A stretch of 64,000 nucleotides of DNA, taken from the NCBI GenBank assembly GCA_035403225.1, contig DAONET010000011.1, positions 1 through 64,000 of the forward strand, in the 5' to 3' direction. The stretch is from DAIRDK01 sp035403225. GTDB taxonomy: Bacteria > Bacteroidota > Bacteroidia > Bacteroidales > FEN-979. Both the position numbers and the translations under genes were made by a program. The notes beneath the pieces are model-generated. The model made no database searches, was not told the origin of the DNA, and was given only the letters and a program-made list of their open reading frames with translations. Of this stretch, positions 55,762 through 63,146 are shown piece after piece. Within the stretch, counting starts at the first letter, position 1; the number at the start of each line of letters is the position of its first letter.

Positions 55762-56772
55762 CTATTTAACCAGTAACCACGCTCCCTCGAAGCCCTGGGA
55801 CCTGATCTGGCGGAGGGCGGCAATGGCGTCACCCCGGTTGGCAAAGGTGCCGGCCGTGACCCGGTGGAGACCTCCCGGAGTCACATCATAGAGAGAGGCG
55901 GAAATTCCTTCCCGGTTCAAATGGGAGACCAGTTTCGCCGCATTCTCTTCCACCCGGAAAGCCCCGATGATAATGGCAAAAGAACCATCGTTCCGGATTA
56001 CCGCGGTTTTCGCCGGTTCAGGAGTAACAACCGGTACGGAATTAACCTTCTGTGATGACAGTATGATTGGTTTTGCCACAGGGACAGCCTTTTTCAGGGA
56101 CGCCGGGCTGGCGATTCGCTCTACCGGACTAAACGGGGAGAGTTTGGTGGAAATGGATGAAAGAATGTCGGCATATGTCAGTCCGTTGGTGCGGATGCGA
56201 TCATATCCCGAGATGCTCATCAAAATGGCAACGCCGACAGGCAGAGCAAGAACGGCAGCCCATTTCAGCGGGCGGGCGATCGCTTTTTTTGCCATGTGAC
56301 GGGGGATAGAGAGTTCTTCAGCTTCCGGTTCCAAAACTTCCTCCGGCTGTTCTTTCCTGACAGGAACCGAGAAAAACGGTTGCAATCCGTACGATTCGGC
56401 TAACAGGTTATGGCGGAGGTCCTGAGAGAACTGGATCGTCCCCTCCTCGCCCAGATATAACCTGCCCACATCGCGGATGACCACCTGCTTATTCATCTTC
56501 AGACGTAACTGGCAATCCTCTGCATACTTACGCACCATTTCGTTCGCTTCTGCAAATGGAATCCGCTCTTCCCGCGCAATGTGATCGGCCAGCAAGCCAT
56601 CGTTTCTGCGCAGGTTGATGTTGAATAACAATTTTTTATACGGAGGCTGAAAAATATGATAGACCGGATTGATCCCGGCAGGATGATAGCTTCCGATGAA
56701 GCCGCCAAGGCCCGGGATAATCACGCAGTCGTGCTGCTCGAGGAGCTCGGATATGTATAATTTACTCTCCAT
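55762..56772 (-). CDS. CCDC81-type HU domain protein with transmembrane segment and SPOR domain
   Basis: This 336-residue protein joins two CCDC81-like prokaryotic HU domains (about 1-75 and 75-135: ELLEQHDCVIIPGLGGFIGS, INLRRNDGLLADHIAREERIP), a membrane segment near 170-190 (WAAVLALPVGVAILMSI), a Ser/Pro-rich linker and a C-terminal SPOR domain (FAIIIGAFRVEENAAKLVSHL to the end). SPOR domains bind denuded peptidoglycan at division sites. HU domains of this type occur in Bacteroidota in cell-division-linked proteins, where they may bind partners or DNA on the cytoplasmic side. The exact function is not known. The neighbours are trmB and kdsB. Confidence 0.9.
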   Translation of the reverse strand: MESKLYISELLEQHDCVIIPGLGGFIGSYHPAGINPVYHIFQPPYKKLLFNINLRRNDGLLADHIAREERIPFAEANEMVRKYAEDCQLRLKMNKQVVIRDVGRLYLGEEGTIQFSQDLRHNLLAESYGLQPFFSVPVRKEQPEEVLEPEAEELSIPRHMAKKAIARPLKWAAVLALPVGVAILMSISGYDRIRTNGLTYADILSSISTKLSPFSPVERIASPASLKKAVPVAKPIILSSQKVNSVPVVTPEPAKTAVIRNDGSFAIIIGAFRVEENAAKLVSHLNREGISASLYDVTPGGLHRVTAGTFANRGDAIAALRQIRSQGFEGAWLLVK

Positions 56773-56805
56773 GGAACCGCATTTTGGAGCCGCTAAGATA
56801 TAAAA

Positions 56806-57573
56806 TCAAGGCCGGTTTTGAGGCGGGTTGTTAGTAATTTTTAATAAGTCGGCCGGTGTGTCAATGGCAATCGTTTCATACTCGGTTTCTTCCACAGAGA
56901 TTTGGAAACCGGCCTCCAGCCAGCGAAGCTGTTCCAGCGATTCGGCTTTCTCCAGCGATGATGTCGGTAAAGAGACCAGCATGGACAGCACATCCGGCCG
57001 GTACCCGTAAATGCCTACGTGCCGGAAAAAAACACCCTGTCGCCCCCATTCGTTCTCTGCCACATTTCTCATGAACGGGATGGGCGATCTGCTGAAATAC
57101 AACGCCTGATGACCACTGGTAAAAACGACCTTCACTACGTTGGGATTGCGGATATCTTCTTCGGAGACAATCCGTTTGGCCAGCGTCGCGATCTGAACAT
57201 CCGGATCAAGAAATGCATGGATCACTTCCGAGATCTGAGCCGGATCAATAAAAGGCTCATCCCCCTGAATGTTGACGACAGCCTCCGGCTTCGGTGACTT
57301 GTGGTTTTTACAAAGGGCGGAAACCACTTCGGCACAACGTTCTGTTCCGCTGGTATGCTTTTCCGATGTCATGACCACTTCACCGCCAAAACCGGCCACG
57401 TGAGTATAAATCGCCTTACTGTCAGTGGCTACTACCACCCGCGAGAGATCACGACACTCCAGGCATTGCTCATAGACCCGGCGGATCATCGACTTCCCGT
57501 CGATCAAAGCCAACGGCTTTCCCGGAAAGCGGGTCGACGCATACCGGGCAGGAATAATCCCTAGTACATTCAT
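56806..57573 (-). CDS. kdsB: 3-deoxy-manno-octulosonate cytidylyltransferase
   Basis: KdsB makes CMP-Kdo for lipopolysaccharide inner core. The 255-residue protein shows IIPARYASTRFPGKPL at the start, VVVATDSKAI, VVNIQGDEPFIDPAQI, ALYFSRSPIPF, HVGIYGYR and ESLEQLRWLEAG. All nucleotide and metal-binding residues of the family are present. The stop of the deoxynucleoside kinase is 3 bp upstream, so the two are likely co-transcribed. Kdo use agrees with the rfaE2 gene elsewhere in the window. Confidence 0.98.
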   Translation of the reverse strand: MNVLGIIPARYASTRFPGKPLALIDGKSMIRRVYEQCLECRDLSRVVVATDSKAIYTHVAGFGGEVVMTSEKHTSGTERCAEVVSALCKNHKSPKPEAVVNIQGDEPFIDPAQISEVIHAFLDPDVQIATLAKRIVSEEDIRNPNVVKVVFTSGHQALYFSRSPIPFMRNVAENEWGRQGVFFRHVGIYGYRPDVLSMLVSLPTSSLEKAESLEQLRWLEAGFQISVEETEYETIAIDTPADLLKITNNPPQNRP

Positions 57574-57575
57574 TA

Positions 57576-58190
57576 TCAGAATAATCCGTTTAATTGTGCA
57601 TTGACATTATCGATCACGATCCCAAGCTGATCAGGGCTTTCGCTGAACTTGATATTATCGACATCGACCACCAGTAATTTCCCGAGTTTATACCCCTCTG
57701 CCCACTCTTCGTACCTCTCGTTGAGGTTTTTGAGATAATCGAGCCGGATGGCGCTTTCATATTCCCGTCCGCGTTTCTGAATCTGGCTGACCAGCGTAGG
57801 AACACTGGCCCTCAGGTAGATCAGCAGATCAGGTGGCTGGATCAGGCTGCTGACCAACTCGAACAGCGAAAGATAATTTTCGAAATCACGGCTGCTCATC
57901 AGGTTCATCGAATGAAGATTGGGAGCGAAAATGTAAGCATCCTCGTAAATGGTACGGTCCTGGATCACATTCTTTTTCGATTTCCTGATCTGAATGATCT
58001 GGCGAAACCGGTGATTCAGAAAATAGATCTGAAGGTTGAATGACCATCGCTGCATGTCTTCGTAAAAACTCTGCAGATATGGATTGGTATCGATATCCTC
58101 ATAATGTGGAGACCATCCGAAGTTTTTGGCCAACAAAGCCGTCAGGGTTGTCTTTCCTGAGCCGATGTTACCGGCTACTGCAATGTGCAT
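57576..58190 (-). CDS. Deoxynucleoside kinase
   Basis: The 204-residue enzyme phosphorylates deoxynucleosides for DNA-precursor salvage. It has the P loop AVAGNIGSGKTTLTALL, the ERS-like motif in VIQDRTIYEDAYIF, and LIYLRASVPTLVSQIQKRGREYE with the LID Arg residues. This is the dNK/dGK-type of Bacteroidota. Substrate choice (deoxyadenosine or deoxyguanosine) is not certain from the motifs. An exact -7 box lies 20 bp upstream. Confidence 0.95.
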   Translation of the reverse strand: MHIAVAGNIGSGKTTLTALLAKNFGWSPHYEDIDTNPYLQSFYEDMQRWSFNLQIYFLNHRFRQIIQIRKSKKNVIQDRTIYEDAYIFAPNLHSMNLMSSRDFENYLSLFELVSSLIQPPDLLIYLRASVPTLVSQIQKRGREYESAIRLDYLKNLNERYEEWAEGYKLGKLLVVDVDNIKFSESPDQLGIVIDNVNAQLNGLF

Positions 58191-58209
58191 AGGTTTGATA
58201 TTAGATAGT

Positions 58210-58217
58210 CAAAGGTA
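58210..58217 (-). promoter_or_regulatory. Candidate -7 box of the deoxynucleoside kinase-kdsB run
   Basis: The minus strand reads TACCTTTG, an exact match, 20 bp upstream of the kinase ATG. Confidence 0.35.
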
Positions 58218-58230
58218 AAAAAAGAACTTG

Positions 58231-59748
58231 TCAGGAGATCATTCGTAAAATTTCCTCGACATATTTTCGGTCGTTGGATAACCGGGGCACTTTGTTTTGT
58301 CCGCCCAGTTTCCCTTTCGATTTCAACCATTTGTAAAAAGTTCCCGCGGGAACCGGCCGGATGATGGGTTCCTGAAGCATGAGTCCCCGGTACCGTTTGG
58401 CCTCGTAATCTGAGTTGACCGACTTCAACGCACCGTCAAAGATCCGGGTGAATTCGGCCAGATCGGCAGGAGGAGTGGCAAACTCAATCAGCCATTCGTG
58501 AGCTCCCCGTTTGTTTTCGGAAAGATAAACCGGGGCGGCGGTGTACTCTTTGACCGTTGTGTTGCATTTCTCACAAGCAATCGATAAAGCGCTTTCGGCA
58601 TTATCCACGATCAGCTCCTCGCCAAACGCATTGATGAAATTGCGGGTGCGGCCGGTAATGCGGATGCGGAACGGATTCAGCGAGGTAAATACCACAGTGT
58701 CGCCGATGATATACCTCCACAACCCGGCATTCGTCGAGATGACCAGTGCATATTGTACGCCGGTTTCCACCTCTGAAAGCATCCGTGTTTGGGGATCCTC
58801 TTTCCCCCATTCATCCATCGGAATAAACTCGTAGTAGATTCCGTAATCCAACATCAGCAGCATGTCATCGGCCTTATCACGGTCCTGAATGCCAAAAAAG
58901 CCCTCCGATGCATTATACGTTTCCAGGTAGGTGACCTGGTCGGAAGGGAACAGCTTTTTAAACTGTTCCCGGTAGGGAGCAAAACTGACTCCTCCGTGCA
59001 TAAATAACTCAAAGTCGGGCCACACTTCTATCAGGTTGCTTTTCCCCGATATCTCTAAAACCCGGTTGAAAAGAAGCAACACCCACGACGGAACGCCTGA
59101 AATAGTCGTCACATCATGTGTCATGGTGACTTTGGCCATCTCTTCGATCTTGTTCTCCCATTCATCCATCAGGGCGATGGAGAGGTCGGGAGTCCGCCGG
59201 AGCTCGGCCCAGAAGGGAAGATTGCTGATGATGATGGCCGACAGGTCGCCCTGATAGATATACTCTTCGGTTCCTACCTCCATCACCTTTCTCGAACCTC
59301 CCATGGCAATGCTTTTCCCGGTAAAGATCTTGGTCACCGGGTGGTTGTTGCAATAAAACGACAAAAGATCTTTGCCGCCTTTCATATGGCACTCTTCGAT
59401 AGCTTCCTGGCTCACCGGGATGAACTTGCTTTTATCAGAGGTAGTGCCTGAGGATTTGGCAAACCATTTGATGTCGGTCGGCCACAAGACATTCTTTTCC
59501 CCTTTCATCAGCCGGTCAATCCAAGGCTTCAGACTGTTGTAATCGTTCAACGGAACCCGGCTTCTGTATTCTTCCGGAGACTGGATTGAGGTATATCCGA
59601 AACGGGTCCCCCATTCCGTCGATCGGGCGGTCTGGATCAGCTTGCGAAACAGGTCCTGTTGAACTTCAATCGGATATTTGATAAAAAGCTCAATCTGATG
59701 GATCCGTTGTTTCATCAACCATGAGAGAACGGTATTGATTAGCTCCAT
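58231..59748 (-). CDS. GH3-family acyl-adenylating protein (auxin-responsive GH3 homologue)
   Basis: The 505-residue protein belongs to the GH3 family, which in plants conjugates amino acids to jasmonate, auxin or benzoates via acyl-adenylates. The three ATP motifs are present: FAKSSGTTSDKSKFIPVS (motif I), TYNASEGFFGIQD (motif II) and LWRYIIGDTVVF (motif III). The bacterial members, common in Bacteroidota, have unknown substrates. No linked non-ribosomal or fatty-acid genes are seen, so the acyl and amine partners are open. The start at 59748 has an exact -7 box 25 bp upstream. Confidence 0.95.
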   Translation of the reverse strand: MELINTVLSWLMKQRIHQIELFIKYPIEVQQDLFRKLIQTARSTEWGTRFGYTSIQSPEEYRSRVPLNDYNSLKPWIDRLMKGEKNVLWPTDIKWFAKSSGTTSDKSKFIPVSQEAIEECHMKGGKDLLSFYCNNHPVTKIFTGKSIAMGGSRKVMEVGTEEYIYQGDLSAIIISNLPFWAELRRTPDLSIALMDEWENKIEEMAKVTMTHDVTTISGVPSWVLLLFNRVLEISGKSNLIEVWPDFELFMHGGVSFAPYREQFKKLFPSDQVTYLETYNASEGFFGIQDRDKADDMLLMLDYGIYYEFIPMDEWGKEDPQTRMLSEVETGVQYALVISTNAGLWRYIIGDTVVFTSLNPFRIRITGRTRNFINAFGEELIVDNAESALSIACEKCNTTVKEYTAAPVYLSENKRGAHEWLIEFATPPADLAEFTRIFDGALKSVNSDYEAKRYRGLMLQEPIIRPVPAGTFYKWLKSKGKLGGQNKVPRLSNDRKYVEEILRMIS

Positions 59749-59773
59749 TTGATCAGTTTTTAATTGGGCAGTT

Positions 59774-59781
59774 CAAATGTA
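59774..59781 (-). promoter_or_regulatory. Candidate -7 box of the GH3-family gene
   Basis: The minus strand reads TACATTTG, an exact match, 26 bp upstream of the start codon. Confidence 0.35.
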
Positions 59782-59975
59782 CGATATCCTCCGGAACCTT
59801 GTGTTCTTTCATTTTTTCAGAAAAATAAGGAACATAACGTTACCCCAATAATCCAAAACGTTAACAGTCTGCACTCCCATAACATTTTCTCCAAGGATCC
59901 AGCATATCCAAATGGCTTGTTTTCGTAAACAAATCTATCTTTTTCACGGAAAATGAATAAATTTTATAAAAACAT

Positions 59976-60006
59976 TTTGAAAAACGCCTAAAATGTTGTA
60001 GGTTTG
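59976..60006 (+). promoter_or_regulatory. Full Bacteroidota promoter of ackA
   Basis: TTTG at 59976-59979, a 19-bp spacer and TAGGTTTG at 59999-60006 fit the TTTG-N19-TAnnTTTG consensus exactly. Transcription would start near 60013, giving a 5' leader of about 76 bases before the ackA ATG. This is the best promoter match in the window. Confidence 0.65.
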
Positions 60007-60088
60007 CATGACCTAACAAATCATCAGTTAACATAAACCTAATATTTTTCAGTTCACTCAAAATACTCACCAACTATTCACGAAAAAA

Positions 60089-61306
60089 ATGAAAATTCTC
60101 GTTTTGAATTGTGGAAGTTCTTCCATAAAATACCAAGTTATTAGTGTTGAAAACAATACGGAACTTCTTGCCAAGGGTTTGCTGGATCGTATCGGGATTC
60201 AGAACAGCCAGTTGAACCACCAGGTTCCCGGGAAAGAATCCTACAAAATCACCCGTGATATTTCTGATCATCAGGAAGGCATTCACCTCATCCTCGATAC
60301 TTTGAAAGACCCTCAGGTTGGTGTCATCAGCGACATCTCCGAAATCGGGGCTGTCGGTCACCGCGTTGCCCACGGCGGAGAATTTTTCACCTGCAGTGTT
60401 CGCGTTGACGAGAAAGCCAAACACGATATTGAAACGCTTTGCGAGTTGGCTCCGCTTCATAACCCGGCGAACCTCAAGGGAATTGAAAGTATCGAAAAGG
60501 TGCTGCCGAAAGTGCCCCAGGTGGCCGTCTTCGACACCAGTTTCCACCAGACAATGCCCGCCTATTCGTACCTCTATCCCATTCCTTACGAATACTACGA
60601 AAAACATAAAATCCGCCGGTATGGTTTCCACGGCACTTCTCATAAGTATGTTGCCATGAAAGCCTGCCGTTTCCTGACAAAAGATTTCTCACAGGCCAAG
60701 GTCATCACCTGCCATCTCGGGAACGGTTCTTCCATCGCCGCTATCTCCAACGGAAAATCCATGGATACCTCCATGGGCTTCACCCCGCTGGAAGGACTGA
60801 TGATGGGCACCCGCAGCGGGGATGTTGATCTCGGCGTTCTCCTGTATATCGCCGAAAAAGAAAATCTTTCCATTAAAGATACCAATACCCTATTTAATAA
60901 ACAGAGCGGGATTTCAGGAATCTCTGGGATTTCCTACGACATGCGTGATGTGGAAATGGCCGCACACAATGGAAATGAACGGGCCCAACTGGCTATCGAC
61001 ATGTATGCTTACCGCGTGAAGAAATATATCGGTGCTTATGTCGCTGCCATGGGTGGTGTGGATGTTATCGTGATGACAGGCGGTATTGGCGAAAATGATT
61101 GTGATACCCGTCAAAAAATTCTCGAAGGCATGGAATTCATGGGAATTGATTTTGATCCGGCCAGAAACGAGAATGTCAGAGGCAGGGAAGTAATCCTTAC
61201 CCGTCCCGGTTCAAAAGTTGTGGCCATGGTCATGCCGACAAACGAAGAACTGGTAATCGCTATGGATACCTACAACATTGTCAATAACGCTCAATTGAAA
61301 ATCTGA
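60089..61306 (+). CDS. ackA: Acetate kinase
   Basis: AckA converts acetyl phosphate and ADP to acetate and ATP. The 405-residue protein has all family motifs: LVLNCGSSSIKY at the start, VGHRVAHGGE (active-site Arg), FDTSFHQTMP (catalytic Asp), GFHGTSHKYV, CHLGNGSSIAAI and MDTSMGFTPLEGLMMGTRSGDVD. All residues needed for activity are present. The usual neighbour pta (phosphotransacetylase) is missing. Instead a response regulator follows after 31 bp, possibly on the same transcript. Confidence 0.98.
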   Translation: MKILVLNCGSSSIKYQVISVENNTELLAKGLLDRIGIQNSQLNHQVPGKESYKITRDISDHQEGIHLILDTLKDPQVGVISDISEIGAVGHRVAHGGEFFTCSVRVDEKAKHDIETLCELAPLHNPANLKGIESIEKVLPKVPQVAVFDTSFHQTMPAYSYLYPIPYEYYEKHKIRRYGFHGTSHKYVAMKACRFLTKDFSQAKVITCHLGNGSSIAAISNGKSMDTSMGFTPLEGLMMGTRSGDVDLGVLLYIAEKENLSIKDTNTLFNKQSGISGISGISYDMRDVEMAAHNGNERAQLAIDMYAYRVKKYIGAYVAAMGGVDVIVMTGGIGENDCDTRQKILEGMEFMGIDFDPARNENVRGREVILTRPGSKVVAMVMPTNEELVIAMDTYNIVNNAQLKI

Positions 61307-61337
61307 TAACAGATCGTATTCACCAAAACACCTCGCC

Positions 61338-62309
61338 ATGTCAGCAATCAGCATCTATCTCATCGAAGATGAGTTGATCCTCGCTCATGATCTGAAAGCA
61401 AAACTGACCGATTACGGTTATGAGATCATGGGTATTGATACCAAAGGGGAAACAGCGGTTGAAAATATCCTTAAACTCAAGGAGCAAAACCGCCAACCGG
61501 ATATCGCCATCGTAGATGTCAAACTTGCAGGCAGCATGGACGGGATTGAAGCGGCCAAGATCCTGACTGAATCAACCACCTGCGGCGTGATCTTCCTTAC
61601 TTCTCTCAACAGAACGGAAGTCTTCAATAAATCGTTCTCGCTGAAACCTTACGCCTACCTTTTTAAACCCGTTGATATCGATCAGATCCGGGCTTCCATC
61701 GAGGTTGCCAATTACCAACGTCTCCTCGAGCTTACCAACGAAAAAATCATCCAGGAGCTTAAAAACGAGATCACCCAGCGCAAACAGGCGGAGAAAGAGA
61801 AAAATCAACGTCTGCAGGAACGTATCCGCGCTGAACAACGAGTTAACGTGCTCCTGAAGCAGAAACACCAGATGGAACTTGACCTGATCAACCGGGAACT
61901 GGCGACTTCCTCGATCTTTATCTCTCAAAAGAACAAGATCATCGGACTTATCCGGAAAGATATCAACCGGCTGCTGAAGGGAGGGAAAACCATCACCCGT
62001 ACCGATATCACCAATGTATTGAACACCATCGACGAAAACGTGAAGTTCGATAACGACTGGTACCGGATCAAGGCTCATTTCGAAAAGATCCACCCGGGAT
62101 TCTTCGAACGTCTACGCCAGAAGTTCCCGCAGCTGACACCGACAGACCATAAACTCTGTGCCCTGCTCCGGATGAATCTCAGCACCAAAGAAATATCACA
62201 TATCCTGAAGATCACGGCGCCGAGCACCGAAATCTCCAGGATACGCCTGAGGAAAAAATTAAATCTCGATAAAGGAATTAACCTTACGCAGTATATCTGC
62301 AATATTTAG
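61338..62309 (+). CDS. Response regulator with coiled coil and LuxR-like C-terminal helix-turn-helix
   Basis: The 323-residue protein begins with a receiver domain (IYLIEDELIL, IAIVDVKLAG with the phospho-Asp, YAYLFKPVD with the Lys). A roughly 60-residue coiled coil (LELTNEKIIQELKNEITQRK to about 200) is followed by a C-terminal region whose end (FPQLTPTDHKLCALLRMNLSTKEISHILKITAPSTEISRIRLRKKL) resembles the HTH of Bacteroidota LuxR-like and TPR-linked regulators. No kinase partner is near, so it may be an orphan. It ends 3 bp into the convergent yebC stop. Confidence 0.85.
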   Translation: MSAISIYLIEDELILAHDLKAKLTDYGYEIMGIDTKGETAVENILKLKEQNRQPDIAIVDVKLAGSMDGIEAAKILTESTTCGVIFLTSLNRTEVFNKSFSLKPYAYLFKPVDIDQIRASIEVANYQRLLELTNEKIIQELKNEITQRKQAEKEKNQRLQERIRAEQRVNVLLKQKHQMELDLINRELATSSIFISQKNKIIGLIRKDINRLLKGGKTITRTDITNVLNTIDENVKFDNDWYRIKAHFEKIHPGFFERLRQKFPQLTPTDHKLCALLRMNLSTKEISHILKITAPSTEISRIRLRKKLNLDKGINLTQYICNI

Positions 62310-63040
62310 TCCATCAACTCATCGGTCAGCGTGAGGTTATGGAAGACATTGGTGACGTCTTCATCATCCTCGATCACTTCAATAAGTCTCAGTACTTTCC
62401 TGGCAGCATCCACGTCAAGGGTTTCTGTTGATTTGGGGATTCTTTGCAGTTCGGCGTTTTCGGGCTCGATCTTCAATTGTTCCAGCTTTTTCAGCATGTT
62501 TCCGAAATCTTCCATGGCTGTCGTGATGGTGAATACATCATCTTCCAGCACGATATCTTCAGCGCCTGCATCGATGACTTCCATCTCAAACTCTTCCTGG
62601 TTCAGGGTTCCTTTGGGAATTTCGAAGACACCTTTCCGGTCAAAGAGATAGCTGAGCGATCCGTTTTTACCTAATTCCCCGCCGTGTTTTCCGAAATAAG
62701 CGCGTACATTGCTTACGGTTCGCTGGGGATTATCTGTCGTTGCTTCCACAAAAATGGCGATACCGTGAGGGCCTTTGCCTTCATAGGTAAGCTCAACCAG
62801 CGCAGCAGCATCTTTATCAGCACCCTTGCTGATGGCACGCTGAATATTGTCTTTGGGCATACTTGCGCCCTTTGCATTCGAAATGGCAAGCCGAAGCCTC
62901 GGGTTACCGTCGGGATCTGCTCCACCCTCTTTCACTGCAATGGTAATATCTTTAATGATCTTTGAAAAGATCTTGGAACGCTTGGCATCAAGAGCTCCTT
63001 TTTTCCGCTTGATGGTTGACCATTTATTGTGTCCTGACAT
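62306..63040 (-). CDS. yebC: YebC/PmpR-family protein (transcription or translation factor)
   Basis: The 244-residue protein shows the YebC start SGHNKWSTIKRKKGALDAKRSKIFSKI, then DNPRLRLAISNAKGASMPKDNI and the conserved TNRTVxNVR-type region (TTDNPQRTVSNVRAYFGKHGGELG), as well as SLSYLFDRKGVFEI. YebC was described as a transcriptional regulator and more recently also in relief of ribosome stalling, so its role is not settled. Length is normal. An exact -7 box TAATTTTG (63093-63100, minus strand) is about 53 bp upstream. Confidence 0.97.
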   Translation of the reverse strand: MSGHNKWSTIKRKKGALDAKRSKIFSKIIKDITIAVKEGGADPDGNPRLRLAISNAKGASMPKDNIQRAISKGADKDAAALVELTYEGKGPHGIAIFVEATTDNPQRTVSNVRAYFGKHGGELGKNGSLSYLFDRKGVFEIPKGTLNQEEFEMEVIDAGAEDIVLEDDVFTITTAMEDFGNMLKKLEQLKIEPENAELQRIPKSTETLDVDAARKVLRLIEVIEDDEDVTNVFHNLTLTDELMD

Positions 63041-63092
63041 ATAACTGGAATTGATTAGTACTAAAGAATCTGATTCGTCGGAATTTGACCTG

Positions 63093-63100
63093 CAAAATTA
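63093..63100 (-). promoter_or_regulatory. Candidate -7 box of yebC
   Basis: The minus strand reads TAATTTTG, an exact match, 53 bp before the yebC ATG. Confidence 0.3.
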
Positions 63101-63123
63101 AATATTTTCCCCAAAAAATCTGC

Positions 63124-63131
63124 TACCTTTG
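63124..63131 (+). promoter_or_regulatory. Candidate -7 box of the Ig-like lipoprotein gene
   Basis: TACCTTTG matches TAnnTTTG and lies 15 bp before the ATG at 63147. Confidence 0.4.
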
Positions 63132-63146
63132 GCCAGAAAATACTGA

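Larger units (their letters stand above)
59749..60088. other. Divergent intergenic region with candidate promoters and paired AACGTT sites
   Basis: The 340-bp stretch separates GH3 and ackA. It has promoter candidates at 59774 (minus) and 59976-60006 (plus) and two palindromic AACGTT sites at 59836-59841 and 59857-59862, exactly 21 bp apart (two helix turns), which suits a dimeric or paired-site regulator. No coding sequence is seen. Confidence 0.5.
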
